Shown here piece by piece: positions 47,045 to 58,927 of a stretch of DNA of 64,000 nt. The notes below the pieces were generated by a model. That model saw only the letters and a program-made list of their open reading frames with translations. It made no database searches and had not been told where the DNA came from. Each line of letters starts with the position of its first letter. The stretch's first letter is position 1. The translations under genes were made by a program, and so were the position numbers. Origin of the DNA: Cynocephalus volans (lineage: Eukaryota; Chordata; Mammalia; Dermoptera; Cynocephalidae); assembly GCF_027409185.1 (NCBI RefSeq), contig NC_084465.1:31785864-31849863 (forward strand), read 5' to 3'.

Positions 47045-49850
47045 TACGTTGGGATAATTTAGGAAAAATGGATAAATTCCTAAATACATACAACCTACCA
47101 AGACTGAATCATGAAGAAACTGAAAATCCAAAGACACCAATAACAAGTATGGAGATTGAATCAGTAATCAAAAGCCTCCAAGCAAAGAAAAGCCCTGGAC
47201 CTGATGGCTTCACAAGTGAATTTTACCAAACATTTGAAGAAGAATTAATGATAACCTTTCTCAAACTCTTCTAAACAAATAAAATAAAGAGGAGGGAAGA
47301 CTTTCAGATTTATTTTATGAGGTCAGCTACCCTGACAAACATGCTACAAAACAAAATTACAAACCAATATCCCTGATTAACCCAGCTGCAAAAATTAGCA
47401 AACTCAATTCAATAGTACATTAAAAGAATCACACACCATAATCAAGTGAGATTTATCCCTGGGATGCAAAGATAGCTCAACACACACAAATCAGTAAATA
47501 TGATATATTAACAGCATGAAGGATAAAAATCATATGATAATCTTAACAAATGCAGAAAAAGCACGCGGAAATGTCAACAGCCTTTAATGATAAAAACTTT
47601 CAACAAATGAGTTATAGAGAGAATGTCCCTCAACATTTTAAAGAACACTTAAGACGAGTCCTAGCCAACATCAGTCAGTGATGAAAAGTTGAAAGCTTTT
47701 TCTCTAAGATCAGGAAGAAGACAAGGATGCTCACTATGTCACTTCTGTTCAATGTAGTACTGAAAGTTCTAGCTAGAGCAACTAGGCAAGACAAATAAGT
47801 AATATTAATAAAAATTGTAAAGAAAACAGTAAAATTATTCCTGCTTGCAGATACATAATCCTATATGCAGAAAACCCTAAAGACTCTACACATGCACAAA
47901 AAAGTTAGTAGTATATGAATTCAGTAAAGTTGCAGGATACAAAGTCAACATACAAAAATCAGTTGAATTTCTACACACTAACAATGAACCATCATAAAGG
48001 AAATTGAGAAAACAATCCCATTTACAATAGCATAAAAAGAATAAAATGCTTAGGAATAAACTTAACCAAGGATGTTAAGCATGTGTACACTGAAACCTAC
48101 AAAACACTGATGAAAGAAATTAAACAAGATACAAATAAGTGAAAAGACATCACATATTTATGGATTGGATAAATTAATATTTTTAAGATGTTCATACTAC
48201 CCAAAGTGATCTGAAGATTCAATGCTATCATCATCAAAATCCCAATAGCATTTTTTACAAAAATAGAAAAAACAATAGCAAAATTCATCTGGAACCAAAG
48301 AAGACCCAGAATAGCCAAAATGATCTTGAGAAAAGAACAAAGCTGGAGGCCTCACACTTACTGATTTCAAAATATGTTACAAAGCTATAAAAACTAAAAC
48401 ACTATGGTACTGGCATAAAGAAATACATAGGCCAAAGGAACAGAACAGAGAGTCCAGAAATAAACCTGCATATATATGGTCAACCAATCTTTGACAAGGG
48501 TACCAAGACCACATAATAGGCAAAGGATAATGTCTTCAGCAAATGGAGTTGTGAAAACTGGATATCCACATGCAAAAAAAATTAAATTAGATCCCTACCT
48601 TGACCCAGACACAAAAATTAATTCAAAATGGATTAAAGACTTAACACAAGATCTAAACTGTAAAACTTTTAGAAAAGCCAAAGAGGGAAAGCGTTTTGAC
48701 TCTGGTCTTGACAATTATTTCTTGTATATGAAACCAAAAGCACTGGCAATGAAAGCAAAAATGGACAAGTGAGACTACACAAAACTCAAAAGCTTCTGAG
48801 CAGTAAAGGTAACAATAAACAGAATTAAAAGGCAATGTATGATATGGTAGAAAATATTTGCAAACCATATATCTGATAAGGGGTTAATATCCAGAATATA
48901 TGAGAAATTCCTACAACTCAATAGCAAAAGCAAGAATAACAGCAAAACCACACAACACAGTCAAAAAATAGGCAAAAGACTTGAACAAACGTTTCTCCAA
49001 AATAGACATACAAATAGCCAATAGAACTCTCTTTGTTTCTCTTCAAAATGTATAAATCTTTCGCCTTTTACAAATAGCCAACAGATATATTATATGATGA
49101 TCAACATCATTAATTATCAGGAAAATGTAAATCAATACTGCAATGAGATATCATCTCACACCTGTTAGCATGGCTATTGTTGAAAACACAAAAGATGTCC
49201 ACTGTTGGTGAAGCTGCACAGAAATTCGAAACCTTGTACCCTGTTGGTGGGAATGTAAAATGGTACAGCATCTATGCAAACAGTGTGAAAGTTCCACCCA
49301 AAGCCAAAAATACAACTACCACATGATCCAGCACATATACATTTATACTTCTGAGTGTGTATCTGAAAGAATTGAAATCACAATCTCAAAGACATATCTG
49401 TACTCCCGTGTTCATTGTAACATTATTCACAATAGCCAAGAAATGGATAAAGATAATGTGATATAGACATACAATGGGATATTAATCAGCCTTAAAAAAG
49501 AAAAAAAATCCTGCCATTTGTGACAACACAGATGAACTGGAGATAATTATGCTAAATGACATAAGGTAGTCACAGAGGGCCAAAAACTGCATGATTCCAC
49601 TAATGTGAGGTATCTAAAGTAGTCAAACTCATAGAAGCAGAGACTACAAAAGTAGTTGACGGGACCTGGGAGACAATGAAATGGGGAGTTGTTATTCAAA
49701 AGGTATAAAGTTTCCGTTAGGCTCGATAAAGAAGTTCTAGGGATCTGCTGTGCACGTAGTGTTAAGAGTACTGGATTGTGCACTTCAAGGTTTGTTAAGA
49801 GGGTAGATCTCATGTTAAGTGTTCTTACCACAAAAGAGTAGACTGTTAAT
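47045..49850 (+). mobile_element. Old L1 fragment: ORF2 reverse transcriptase to 3' UTR
   Basis: The plus strand starts within the ORF2 linker ([17 protein letters not shown] at about 47157-47205), runs through RT, the thumb and C-terminal region, and ends with the 3' UTR near 49850. Stops and indels are frequent; the longest frames are about 68-98 codons. It is older than the 26050 copy. A 60-bp offset duplication inside it at 49009-49081 is listed separately. Confidence 0.85.
49009..49081. repeat. 13-bp direct repeats around a 47-bp insert inside L1
   Basis: TACAAATAGCCAA occurs at 49009-49021 and at 49069-49081. L1 sequence continues smoothly from the second copy (CAACAGATATATT). The 47 bp between them (49022-49068) has no counterpart in the related L1 copies here. 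It looks like a tiny insertion with target duplication; the origin of the insert is unknown. Confidence 0.75.
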
Positions 49851-50338
49851 AAACCTTTATATACAAATATTCCCCCTCCCATTTGCATTTCATAGGTAAT
49901 CACCAAAATAAAGAATCTTTTTTGAGGAATTCACCCTCCTAAGTTTGGATAAAATAATTATTTGCTTTTTAAATTTAGTATTCTTTTTCTGAGTGACATA
50001 TATATTACACCATTTAATATACCAAAATTCCTGCAGAGTAGGAGAAGCTGAGATTCTGGGAGGTTAATTGACATGATCAAAATTCCATCCCTAGAATGAA
50101 AAAAAACGGATTTTTCACTAGGGATGTCTGATTGGAAAGATTGTGCTCTTTCCACCTTTCACTAACCGCAGAGGTTGGTGTAGAGTAGGTGCTCAAATGA
50201 TATCAGCCTGTATTTTTCATACTTCATTAAAGCCAGGTGAGCAGATAGCAGCAACCATTTGGCTCTGATATGAAAAATTTTTTTAAAAAACTATACCTAG
50301 AATATATTCAAGATGCTGACAGAAGAATCATTGCTTAC

Positions 50339-50428
50339 CTTTGAAGAAGAATATTCATATCCTCCCCACAATATTATTCCTGCTGCCCCTAATGCAGCAC
50401 TTTCACCAATTGTATGTACTAAGTCCTC
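50339..50428 (-). pseudogene. HYALP1: HYALP1-type pseudogene, 90-nt exon
   Basis: Thirty codons lie between a TTCTAG acceptor and an AAG|GTAAGC donor and read [20 protein letters not shown], then WGGYEYSSSK. The exon is open and in phase 0, aligning residue for residue with HYAL4's 90-nt exon. It is undamaged by itself; the gene is classed a pseudogene because of stops in the other two exons. Confidence 0.9.
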
Positions 50429-50639
50429 CTAGAAAAGAGAAGTGTCAGGAGTAGTTTCTGCCAAACCAAAGTTAGCCTTGATAATTCAATAATAAGACTC
50501 AACTTATCAACTGTGGAAAAGAACGCATTAAATAATGTTATTTTTGTTTCTAAAACAAAGGATATAGCAGAATTGGAAAAGGTGATTCTGCTTTGGATTT
50601 TTACATTTATTTGATAAATAATTTTGACTTTCCAGGCCA

Positions 50640-51560
50640 TGAAATAGATTCCAGTACCTGCTTTGAAGGAGAGCTTTAGTGTGATGGTTGAGACAGACAT
50701 ATACAAACATGTAATCACTATATAATAAATTAATTTCTGTATTAGTAGCACCCACAAGGCATATATAGATTAGAAGATGCTGAAGAGTGAACAGAAGAGT
50801 CTGGCTAGGCTTCCTGGAACAGTTGCAATTTCAAATGGGTCTTTGAGGATGTGAATTGTCAAGGCAGACTAGAAAGAGCAGAGTTTTATGTCCAGAAGGA
50901 AGAACAAGAGCAGAGGCTCACATGCAGGCAAGAGCACGGTCCAGTCAGAGAACTACTGGTAACTAACTCCTTGTCATAAAGTCATGGTATTTGGGGAGAA
51001 GTGAAAGCACATGAATCCTTATATATAAGCAGAATCCAAATAGAAAGAAAAATGTTACCTTAAACTATTAGGACTTAACCACAAAAACTTTCTTAGTACT
51101 GGAAACACAAATTTGCAACTTTGAATTGAAAGATATTTTTAACTGTCATGTAAAGAATGCATTTGGAGGTGGAGGTCAATATGTTGTAGGCAGGGACACC
51201 AATTGGAAGAAATTGTTCAGTAAGAAATGATGAGCCCTTAGCAAAAGCAATGTCAATCCTTATAAAGAAGAGGAGACAGACTGAAGAGTTATTTGGAAAT
51301 TAAGATGGATACATCTTAGTTACCTGACAGATAATAAATAGAGAAACAGGGAGGCATCCAAATAACTCTTAAGTTGGGTGACTAAGGAGATCATAATTCA
51401 CCAAGATAAGAAATAAGAAGGGTATGTTCATGATTTAGGCCAAGGGCCAAGAAGCAGGAAATAGGGAGAGAAGGAAGTTAAAGGAAATATCTGATGGAGC
51501 AATCTGCATTCCTTCCTCATCTACAAGGAGTAGAGAGTCAGAGATCCAGTGCAAAGGTGG
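50640..51560 (-). mobile_element. L2 LINE fragment
   Basis: On the plus strand there are blocks reading as the reverse complement of L2 ORF2: CCTGGAACAGTTGCAATTTC.., AATATGTTGTAGGCAGGGACACCAATTGG and AAGTTGGGTGACTAAGG. It is very diverged, so the ends are approximate. Confidence 0.45.
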
Positions 51561-53261
51561 AGTGCTCAAGGACTGCAGTAGGTAAATGGCCATGCCACAG
51601 CAAGCTTCCTTCTTTAGAGGAAGGTCCCAGTAATACTAGTACAAGTGTTCTACAATTTGTCTAATTAACACAAGAAAGAAAATTGTTCATTCATTTTACT
51701 AACTACTATCACATTCTTTAAAAATAAATCAATTCTCTTATTTAAATTCAAAAACTTCTTAAAGAAAATGCGAAGCAGTAAGCCAAAAAAAAAAAAAAAA
51801 TCACATTGAACATTATGTAGACAATAGGTGAGAAAAACCCATACTGTTTGTTGATATGTGGAAAATGGGGAGCAATAGGAAAGCATTAAAACACTTAATA
51901 AAATAATTCCATACTTTGGGGGGAGTAGAGTATGCAGTCTATTGATTTCTGAAGTAGAGCTCAGAGATGATAGTTAGCCCATAATTTACTTCAAAAGTCT
52001 AATAGTACAAAAAATAGGAAAGCAATGAACAAGACTTTCATGAAGATGTGGCTCATCTCACTCTATCTTCTACCAAGATAACTGACTCCATGGATTACTA
52101 TTATTTTCTACTGTTATTATAATAATATATTATTCCTGACATGTTGTAGGCACTCAGTAAATAATTTTTGAATGAATAAATATAACCTAGTTCTTTTTCC
52201 CATAAGGATTTGAGAAAGGGACATGATTTGAGAGATCTGTTACTTGAGGAATAGCTTAGTGAGAAGTCTTTGGTAGGCATGACTGATGTCTTAAAATATC
52301 CAGAGAACTGGTTTTTGAAAAAGGATTTGATTTATACTACATTGCACCAGAAGATAGAATTAGAACTAGTGGTTTGAAGTTATCCAGAGACAATGTAGCT
52401 TTGACATACTCAAGCTGTCTAGGATTTAATATTGTCCCAAATGGCAGTTTTCCTTCTGATACAGGAAATGTCCCATCAAAAAGTGCTAAGCACTGGTCAG
52501 GTAAGAAAGGATTCACGTTTGGGTGGGAGGAGGATTAGAGACCTCTGAGATTTCTCCAATTTTCTGCCATGATGCTATAATTCTTTTCCTCCTGAACTTA
52601 TTAAATGAAACCCCATTTTGAATAATACTTAGTAATCCTGCAGTGATGAGAATATCAGGTAAAATCAATAATATTTGGAGCAATAGTTTTTTTTCTAAAT
52701 TATTTTTTAAAAAATTGCTACCTCTTTTAAATGTCCTTATAAAAAACCTAAGTGGTCTAAGAAAGTGAGCTGTGTATTACATATTTAACAGCCCTGCTTG
52801 TCTGCTGGGTACTGGAATAAAGAATTCTTGGCTCTCAGGTGTGGATGGAGATGTAAGGATTTTCCTATCTGACCACCCATCCAATGATTGCATCCTGATG
52901 ATAATGTCCAATGTCCTAAGTGACAATTCAGGTAAAGCTTGAACATTTTCAGTGTCTGCAAACTCATTATCTTCCGAAAAAGCTCATCCCTCATCTCTGT
53001 GCTGCCTGCTTTGTGTTAATTCTAAAGACAATATTTGTCTGTACATATAAAACAATTTTAATGCCTTAACAATAACCACTACATGGAACAGTTAACTTTT
53101 AAAGAGAAAAATCAACAGAATCTATGTTATTTTTTCAGTTAACCTAATCAACTAATGTATAAAAATGCAATCTAAGGAAAAACGCAGTTTTTAAATAATT
53201 TACCTCAAGCTCTTTTTTGTTTGTTTCTCATTTGGAATTGCTGCTATGTTTTTATGTTATT

Positions 53262-53366
53262 TATTTATTTATTTTTTGCGGGGGCTGGCTGGTACGGTGA
53301 TCCGAACCCATAACCTTGGTGTTATCAGCACCATGTTCTCTCCCAAGTGAGCTAACTGGCCAGCCT
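53262..53366 (-). mobile_element. tRNA-derived SINE (CYN-type)
   Basis: On the minus strand it reads GGCTGGCCAGTTAGCTCAC, TTGGGAGAGAACATGGTGCTGATAACACCAAGG, then B-box GGGTTCGGATCACC. The tail is a run of TTTA units at 53261-53274 on the plus strand. It lies in the HYALP1 intron in the gene's sense. Confidence 0.8.
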
Positions 53367-53609
53367 ATGCTTATATATTAAGGAGCTGAATCTGAAATTT
53401 CTCCCTGGTTAAAATTAATCTATCTGTTATATTATTTAACTCAAATTTAACAACTGTTATGCAGGGAATTCCCGTGAATGCTAAGCTGGTAAAAATCATC
53501 ATTCAAAACTATTATTAAGGGAGAATAAATATCCTAAATCATTTCTTTATAGACTTTATATATCATTCTACCAAATTTCCATTTTTTATGTAACTGTACT
53601 TTTTCGTAC

Positions 53610-54533
53610 CTGTGACAGAGCTTCCATACCATGTAAATAAAATGGTCTGGAAAAAATAAAAACTGGTAAAACATAGTCATTTCTAGCCATTTCAGCAATT
53701 CTCATGGCTTCTGTAAGTCAATAATGAACAAATTTCAAAGCATTTAAACTTGACTTCAATATTTTATCCAAATATATTGAAGGATAAAGTGCTGTGCTTT
53801 TTTCCCACAGCCACAGGAGTCGGTCATTGTGGAAGATTTCCTCATTTGGGCAATTACCTGTGTAGCTCTCTGGATTTATCCTGTAATCATAATTGTAGCA
53901 ATCTGGGTAGAGATAGAAGCCCCATAAACGTTTTGGTCTCATTTCCAAAGCCAGTGAGAGGGTAATGTTCATAAAATTCCTGCCAGCATGTTCGAATTCC
54001 TGTTGGGCAACTGTTTTCACTTTCCTTTCTGACCAATCAGGATGGTGGTTTCTAGTAAAGGCTAAGGAGTGATTTTTATATATGATTCTGCTGCCCCAAT
54101 TTCTGTCCCATTGGGGTTTCCAACTTTGCCAGTCAATAACGACAAGTCCTTCTGATCGCCACCCAGGGACAGCTTTTGCAATGTCATTGGCAGTTTTCCT
54201 AAGGTGTTTAGAAAGGCTCGTATTCTGCGGTATCCCTCCATTAAAGGATGTTCCATCTTGAGAGAAATAAGGGTAATACCCTAATTCATCTGGATAAAAA
54301 ATGGCAATTGTCGATCCACTCTGAGTCGCTAAAGGATTTGATAGAATGTTAAACACTTGAAGATTCATGTTCACGTTGAAGAAATTTTGACAATTCATTG
54401 TTGGGGCGGCCCAGAAGATGTTGAAAGGCTGGTTCTTGACCACTGGAGGCATTGCAGGTTTGAGGGCGGGCTGAGTTCATGCGATAGAGAGCAGCAGCTC
54501 TCCTAAGCGGGCCAGCCACGGGTTCTGCATGGC
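53610..54533 (-). pseudogene. HYALP1: HYALP1-type pseudogene, first coding exon with two nonsense codons
   Basis: A CTACAG acceptor precedes GCC-ATG. From this ATG (54530-54528) one frame of 307 codons runs to a CAG|GTACGA donor. It opens MQNPWLARLGELLLSIA, a signal-peptide-like start, then TGA (54479-54477), then TQPALKPAMPPVV and the glycoside hydrolase 56 core, with GYYPYFSQDG, GLVVIDWQSWKPQWDRNW, GFYLYPDCYNY and ALYPSIYL. A second TGA (53720-53718) follows KFVHY, after which the frame continues LTEAMRIAEMARNDY to the splice site. The catalytic Glu position reads CAA (Gln) at 54128-54126. There are no indels. The order and tandem direction upstream of HYAL4 match human HYALP1. Confidence 0.9.
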
Positions 54534-54596
54534 CTGTAGTTTTCAGCACTATAGCAGTCTCCTTAAAAGTGAGAAGGAGCAAAATTGTATATGATG

Positions 54597-54757
54597 AAGT
54601 CAAATGTCCCTTTAGTTTTACAGTACATAATAAATATAACTTATTGTCTAAATTGGGACAGTTTTGAGAATTGGAATGTGCACCAACACTCACACTAGGC
54701 CAATGGGAGTAAATTGTGACTGTCCTCAGGAAACCAGAAGTCTGGTCACCCTATAGA
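54597..54757 (-). repeat. Unnamed interspersed repeat, copy in inverted relation to 60003-60150
   Basis: The minus strand reads CTATAGGGTGACCAGACTTC .. GAGGACAGTCACAATTT .. TTCTCAAAACTGTCCCAATTTAGACAATAA, which recurs on the plus strand at about 60003-60150. The GGTGACCAGAC..GGACAGT pattern is familiar from mammalian repeats, but I do not name the family. Confidence 0.65.
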
Positions 54758-54759
54758 CA

Positions 54760-55649
54760 GGTGTGAGGGGATTACATTTTAAAGTCTAAGTTTGAAAAAA
54801 GACTTATGAAGTTTATTAATACTTAGGCCTAATTTATAATTTCTTCTAAATCAGGAAAAAAGATCAGTTTTTTGTTTGGTTTTTTTGTTTGTTTCTTTTA
54901 CTTAAAATGAGAAGAAAAAATCCAGTGAATAAAAACTTTCACACAGATCTTCAGCTGTGCAAACTGTACCTGCTAGCCATTCTGTTTTTAATTTTCTATT
55001 ACTCTGAATACACTAACGCAAACCATCCTGCACTGACAAGCTTTTGGCTGTAAGGGAAAGTGGGAAAGAAAGTCTGAATAGATTGTTATGTCTCTTTATT
55101 GATTACTGGAAAAGTGACTTCTAGAACATGCCCAGTTAAAAATGAACACATACTGACATTTCTAACAAATATCAAATAGAATGCAAAGAAATAAACTGTA
55201 CTAACAGTAGGTAATACCTTGTATATACTTTGAAATGCACTGGCTTCAAAAGTTTGTTCACATATTTGTTTTTTAAACAGAGAGCAGTTACCCTTGGAAC
55301 TAGCATAGACAGAAATACGAAACAGGTACAGATAGAAATTACCTGTTGTTTATGATGGCTTCTGATGCTATCATCTCTCTGGTACATCAATAAGACTCAA
55401 ATCCTGTTAGAGCTTTAATTCTATGCTTTCCCATGAAGAAATTAAACTGTATTTTCACAGTTCAATTCCAAATGAAACTTGGCTCTTGAGTCCCTTCTAA
55501 CTAGTCAGTTGGGACAAAAACTGCCAAAGAATCTTCCCTAAATATAAGGACTGTCTAATAGTTTCTGCATTCTAGCCAATGAGTTCTCACCCTGAAAGCA
55601 ATATGAAGTTATGTATTAAAATTAATTTATCAGGAAACAAGAAGGAGTC
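54760..55649. other. 5' flank of HYALP1; nothing recognised
   Basis: AT-rich sequence with a poly(T)/TTTG-like stretch near 54870-54900 and no gene-like frame. It would include the HYALP1 5' region, but no promoter can be identified. Confidence 0.45.
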
Positions 55650-58207
55650 TCACAGTTTAACAAGGATAGGAGAATGGCGCATAGCAATGGAGAAGCGTCC
55701 TGTACTACAGGATTAACCTTGTCCAAGGGGGAGGGGAAGGTGGAAGCCCCAGGGGCCAGGTCTGGGTGATGCCTGTAACAGGAGTGCTATGCTTGGAGGT
55801 AAAGTGTTTAGGGTAAGAGTAGCTTTGAATTTGAAAAGAATGTCCCATCCTACTAAGGAGGCTGGGCATTGAGGCATTATTAGAAATTTGTGTGTGAAAT
55901 GGGTGTGATGTAGGGTGCAGGAAAGGGGTTGAGTGATCCATGGGTGGTATTCTGATCACATAACTCCTACTATTGTGATAGAGGACATGGTTGTTGGTCC
56001 TGCATAGTTAGGAAGGGTAGAGTAAATGGCCCCGGTACTGATAACAAGAGATCAGCTTATGTGCTACAAGGTGAGTTACCCTGGCCTCACGCATGGTGAG
56101 CTCTGTGGTGGCCTCGGGCTCTGGGCATCATCAGTCCTCCTCCTGGGCAAAGCCTAGAAGCTCCGGTAGAGATGGCTGTGGAGCTGAACGTTGTGGGTTA
56201 GAAACTGGGCCACTCCCTCTTTGGCAAGTGGCACAGTCAACTCCCCAGTGACCTGGCTGTTTGCAGTGAGGACAGGGCCCTGGAGGAGGCTATGGTTTGG
56301 GACATGCTCAAGCCCAGTGGCTCGGCTGACTGCATTTGAAGCAGTTTCCAGGTGGCTACTCCCTAGAGGCAGCCAGCTTCGGAATATGTGAGCCATGGAT
56401 GGCATTAGCCAGTAACTGGTATTAAGCCTGTTCTCTTTTATAGTTTTTCTTTTTGAATATCAGGGGCTGATTGGATAATGAAATGAGAGTGTAAGAGGGC
56501 CATGCCTGCAGATGAGTTTGGGTCTATATGTGTGTATTCATGGAAAGCCTCAAAGAGGTGGGTTAGGAACTCATTGGAATTTTCAGTGGATCTCTGTGTG
56601 ATTTCTCTAAGCTTGCCATAATTGACTTACTTGTGAGTAGCCTTTGGGAGCCATGACGTAGGTATGTGATCATGTTATCCCAGAGATCCCAATCCCTGTG
56701 GCCACCTGGTAATCCCAATTTGGGTCTGTACAAGGAACAGCAATGGCTCCCACTGGCCACCTATTATTTTGAGCATGTACCTTGTCTGCCTGTTGGGCCG
56801 CTATCCATACCTGCTCCCTGTCTTCAGGGGACAGATATGTGTCTGGGTCAGACTGGGAGTGTACCCGTTGTTTTTTGCACTGGGAAAGGTCTGAAATAGA
56901 AAAGGGGTATGTACCTGGAAAATTCCCTCCATCCTAGCCACTTCACAGAGGGGGATATAAAGGAGCTGGGGCTGAGGATGAAGAGAGGGAAAAGGTGGAG
57001 GGGCTGGTGATGGATTTGGAGCATATGGAGGTAGTTGAGGTGGCCCGGACGGGGAGCAGAGTAGTCTGACAGATAAAAAGATTAATCTTTGTCCGGAAAG
57101 TGGAGGTCAAGCACAAGATAGGAGAATTTGAGATATAGGACAGCTTTGAGAGAGAGAAGAATGCATTCAGAGATCGAAGAAATCCTGAACAAGGAATCTC
57201 TAGCATTTGCCATTCTGGTGACAAAAGTTGTCTAAATCTCTGAGAGTATCTAAATCGAGAGTGCCATCTTGTGGCCACTGGGACCCATTTTAATGAGGTG
57301 TTCGAGTTTTAATGTCTCCATGGGGGCTGAGAAATTGACCAGGAGATGGACCCGAGGAGTAGAGTGCAGAGTATAATAGACCTTGGAGGTTCGGATTGTG
57401 GGGATCCCCTGTAGAGAGCGCGAAAGGGAATGGGCAGTCCTTGTAGGAGAACAATGCCGCCAAAGAGCATCCTCCTTGGTGTGCATCTTTTCAAGCGAGA
57501 AGCCGCCAACCAGCTAATGGAGCGTCCTGCAATAGCTGGAGGGCACGAGAAAGGTTCCCTTGGCCAGGCTCTTGGGTTTTGAGAACGAGAGAGAGAGAGA
57601 GAAATAGTCAAGGGAACCCAAGACGAGACAGGACTGACCCACTGACTCACCCTGTATTGAGGCTGGTGTTGATGCATTGGTCTGAAATGGCGAAAGGAGA
57701 GAGAGTCCCAAGTGTACCCGGTATCAGCAGGTCCAGGAAGGGCGGCTGAGGGCCAACCAACCAAGGTGGGGATCGTCCAACAACGTAGGCCAAAACACTT
57801 TCCAGGTTTTGACAGCATAATGAAAGAAAGTGAGCTGAGATGCCGGGCACCATTCAAGCTTTATTGAAGGAAAAGTATCTACTGTGTTGTTCCCAAAGTG
57901 GGGGGCCGGCCAGGGCAGCCCTCAAAATGGAAGGCAGTAGCAACAATGGGACTGTGATAGTTTATATTAGCTGTTGGGCATGAAATGTATGGGGGGTAGG
58001 GACCATTTGGTTGATGTAACTGGGTGGAGAACTACGCCAATGTGGAAGCTGGAAAGTTGTTTCTGTTTAAGTCCGGAGGCTTCTTCTAAAGAGAAGGGGG
58101 GAAGGGCTTGGTGCTGGAGTGGATGAGGAGGCCAGCAGCTATTTTGTGCTTTCTGTGTGCACAATGACGCCAGTCATGTCCAAAATCCATCATGTACTAA
58201 CTTTACA
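55650..58207 (-). mobile_element. Partial class I provirus: 5' LTR, gag and start of pro, disrupted
   Basis: Read on the minus strand, an LTR begins about 58207 (TGTAAAGTTAGTAC) and has AATAAA at 57865-57860. A leader, and then gag-type sequence, follow. The gag part includes a major-homology-like stretch near 56500-56620 and two CCHC zinc-knuckle motifs at about 56210-56345, one with a stop inside it. A retroviral protease-like end is at about 55705-55870. Pol, env and the 3' LTR are missing. Frames are short and broken (longest 182 codons at 57309-57857, in the LTR/leader). It resembles gammaretrovirus-like ERV1 elements. It lies upstream of HYALP1 in the same direction. The inner end and target duplication were not found. 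Confidence 0.7.
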
Positions 58208-58350
58208 ATAACATAAATCCATTTATACCCCTTTCCTTTAAAGATATAAGAATTGGAAATAAAAAATAAAACTATAATTTTCAAACAACATTATTACTTA
58301 GGTAGAAAACTCAGAAGAATCTATAACTTATTTGAAATGATAGGAGAGTT

Positions 58351-58727
58351 TGTAAGGCTAGGACTAGGGCTCACAGGCCCCTCGAGCCCATTGTCCAGGG
58401 TGGATAACAAACCCTCCACACTCAGGTCTACAAGCTAGATAACAGGAAAGGGTCCTGGGCGCCATGGGTAAAAAATTAATAGTCTTTATTCAGAGCTAGG
58501 AGCAGCCACCTTAGTGGCTTCCCAGAGCATGTGGACAAAAACCACGTATCAGAGCCCTTAGTCCTTTATACTTAAGTCCGTAACCCAACATACCTGGGTG
58601 CACATGCGCAATTACATCAGACAATAACCAAGGAACACCTGGGTGCACAGTGAATACTCACATCAGATGCTCAGCAAGATTCTGAACATCTGAGGGGCCC
58701 TGACCATTTTTCTATATTTTCCCAACA
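58351..58727 (-). mobile_element. Solo LTR, left member of an inverted pair
   Basis: On the minus strand it starts TGTTGGGAAAATATAG and ends CTAGCCTTACA, 377 bp. It is flanked by a perfect 5-bp repeat, GAGTT, at 58346-58350 and 58728-58732. Inside are a TATA-like AAGTATAAAGGAC and an AATAAAGAC poly(A) signal. These make it a complete LTR that was once a promoter. It is nearly the mirror image of 58928-59305. Confidence 0.85.
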
Positions 58728-58927
58728 GAGTTTAACAGGTAGTTGAATATAAGATTAAGAAACAAAAGTCAGATGTATTTCTGATTACCAGTGTGATTAA
58801 AGAGAAAACCAAACTGAAGAGAAGACTCAAAACTTGTGTAAGACCTCCTCAGGGTATTAAGTATAGATTAAGAATAAATGTAGCTCAAGAACATGCAAAA
58901 TAAAGTAGATACAATTTGATTTTTTAT
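58728..58927. other. 200-bp spacer between inverted LTRs
   Basis: AT-rich sequence with no internal retroviral coding part, so the two LTRs are not the ends of one provirus; provirus LTRs would be in direct, not inverted, orientation. Confidence 0.7.

Larger units (their letters stand above)
43318..50338 (-). other. HYALP1: HYALP1 pseudogene intron between the 90-nt exon and last exon
   Basis: This 7,021-bp intron has a GTAAGC donor at 50338-50333 and a CTACAG acceptor. It holds a MITE, a (GA)n tract, L2, two L1 pieces and a MIR, listed separately. Nothing is recognised in 43400-43815 or 43910-44890, apart from chance frames. Confidence 0.8.
50429..53609 (-). other. HYALP1: HYALP1 pseudogene intron after the first coding exon
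   Basis: This 3,181-bp intron has a GTACGA donor on the minus strand, weaker than that of HYAL4 but usable. It contains an L2 fragment and a tRNA SINE. A weak MIR/L2-like tail lies at about 52130-52190. I see nothing in 52200-53250. Confidence 0.75.

Noticed and set aside
57309-57857. 182-codon frame on the minus strand as a gene
   Set aside because: It lies in the LTR/leader of the partial provirus, overlaps other open frames of similar length, and matches no protein.
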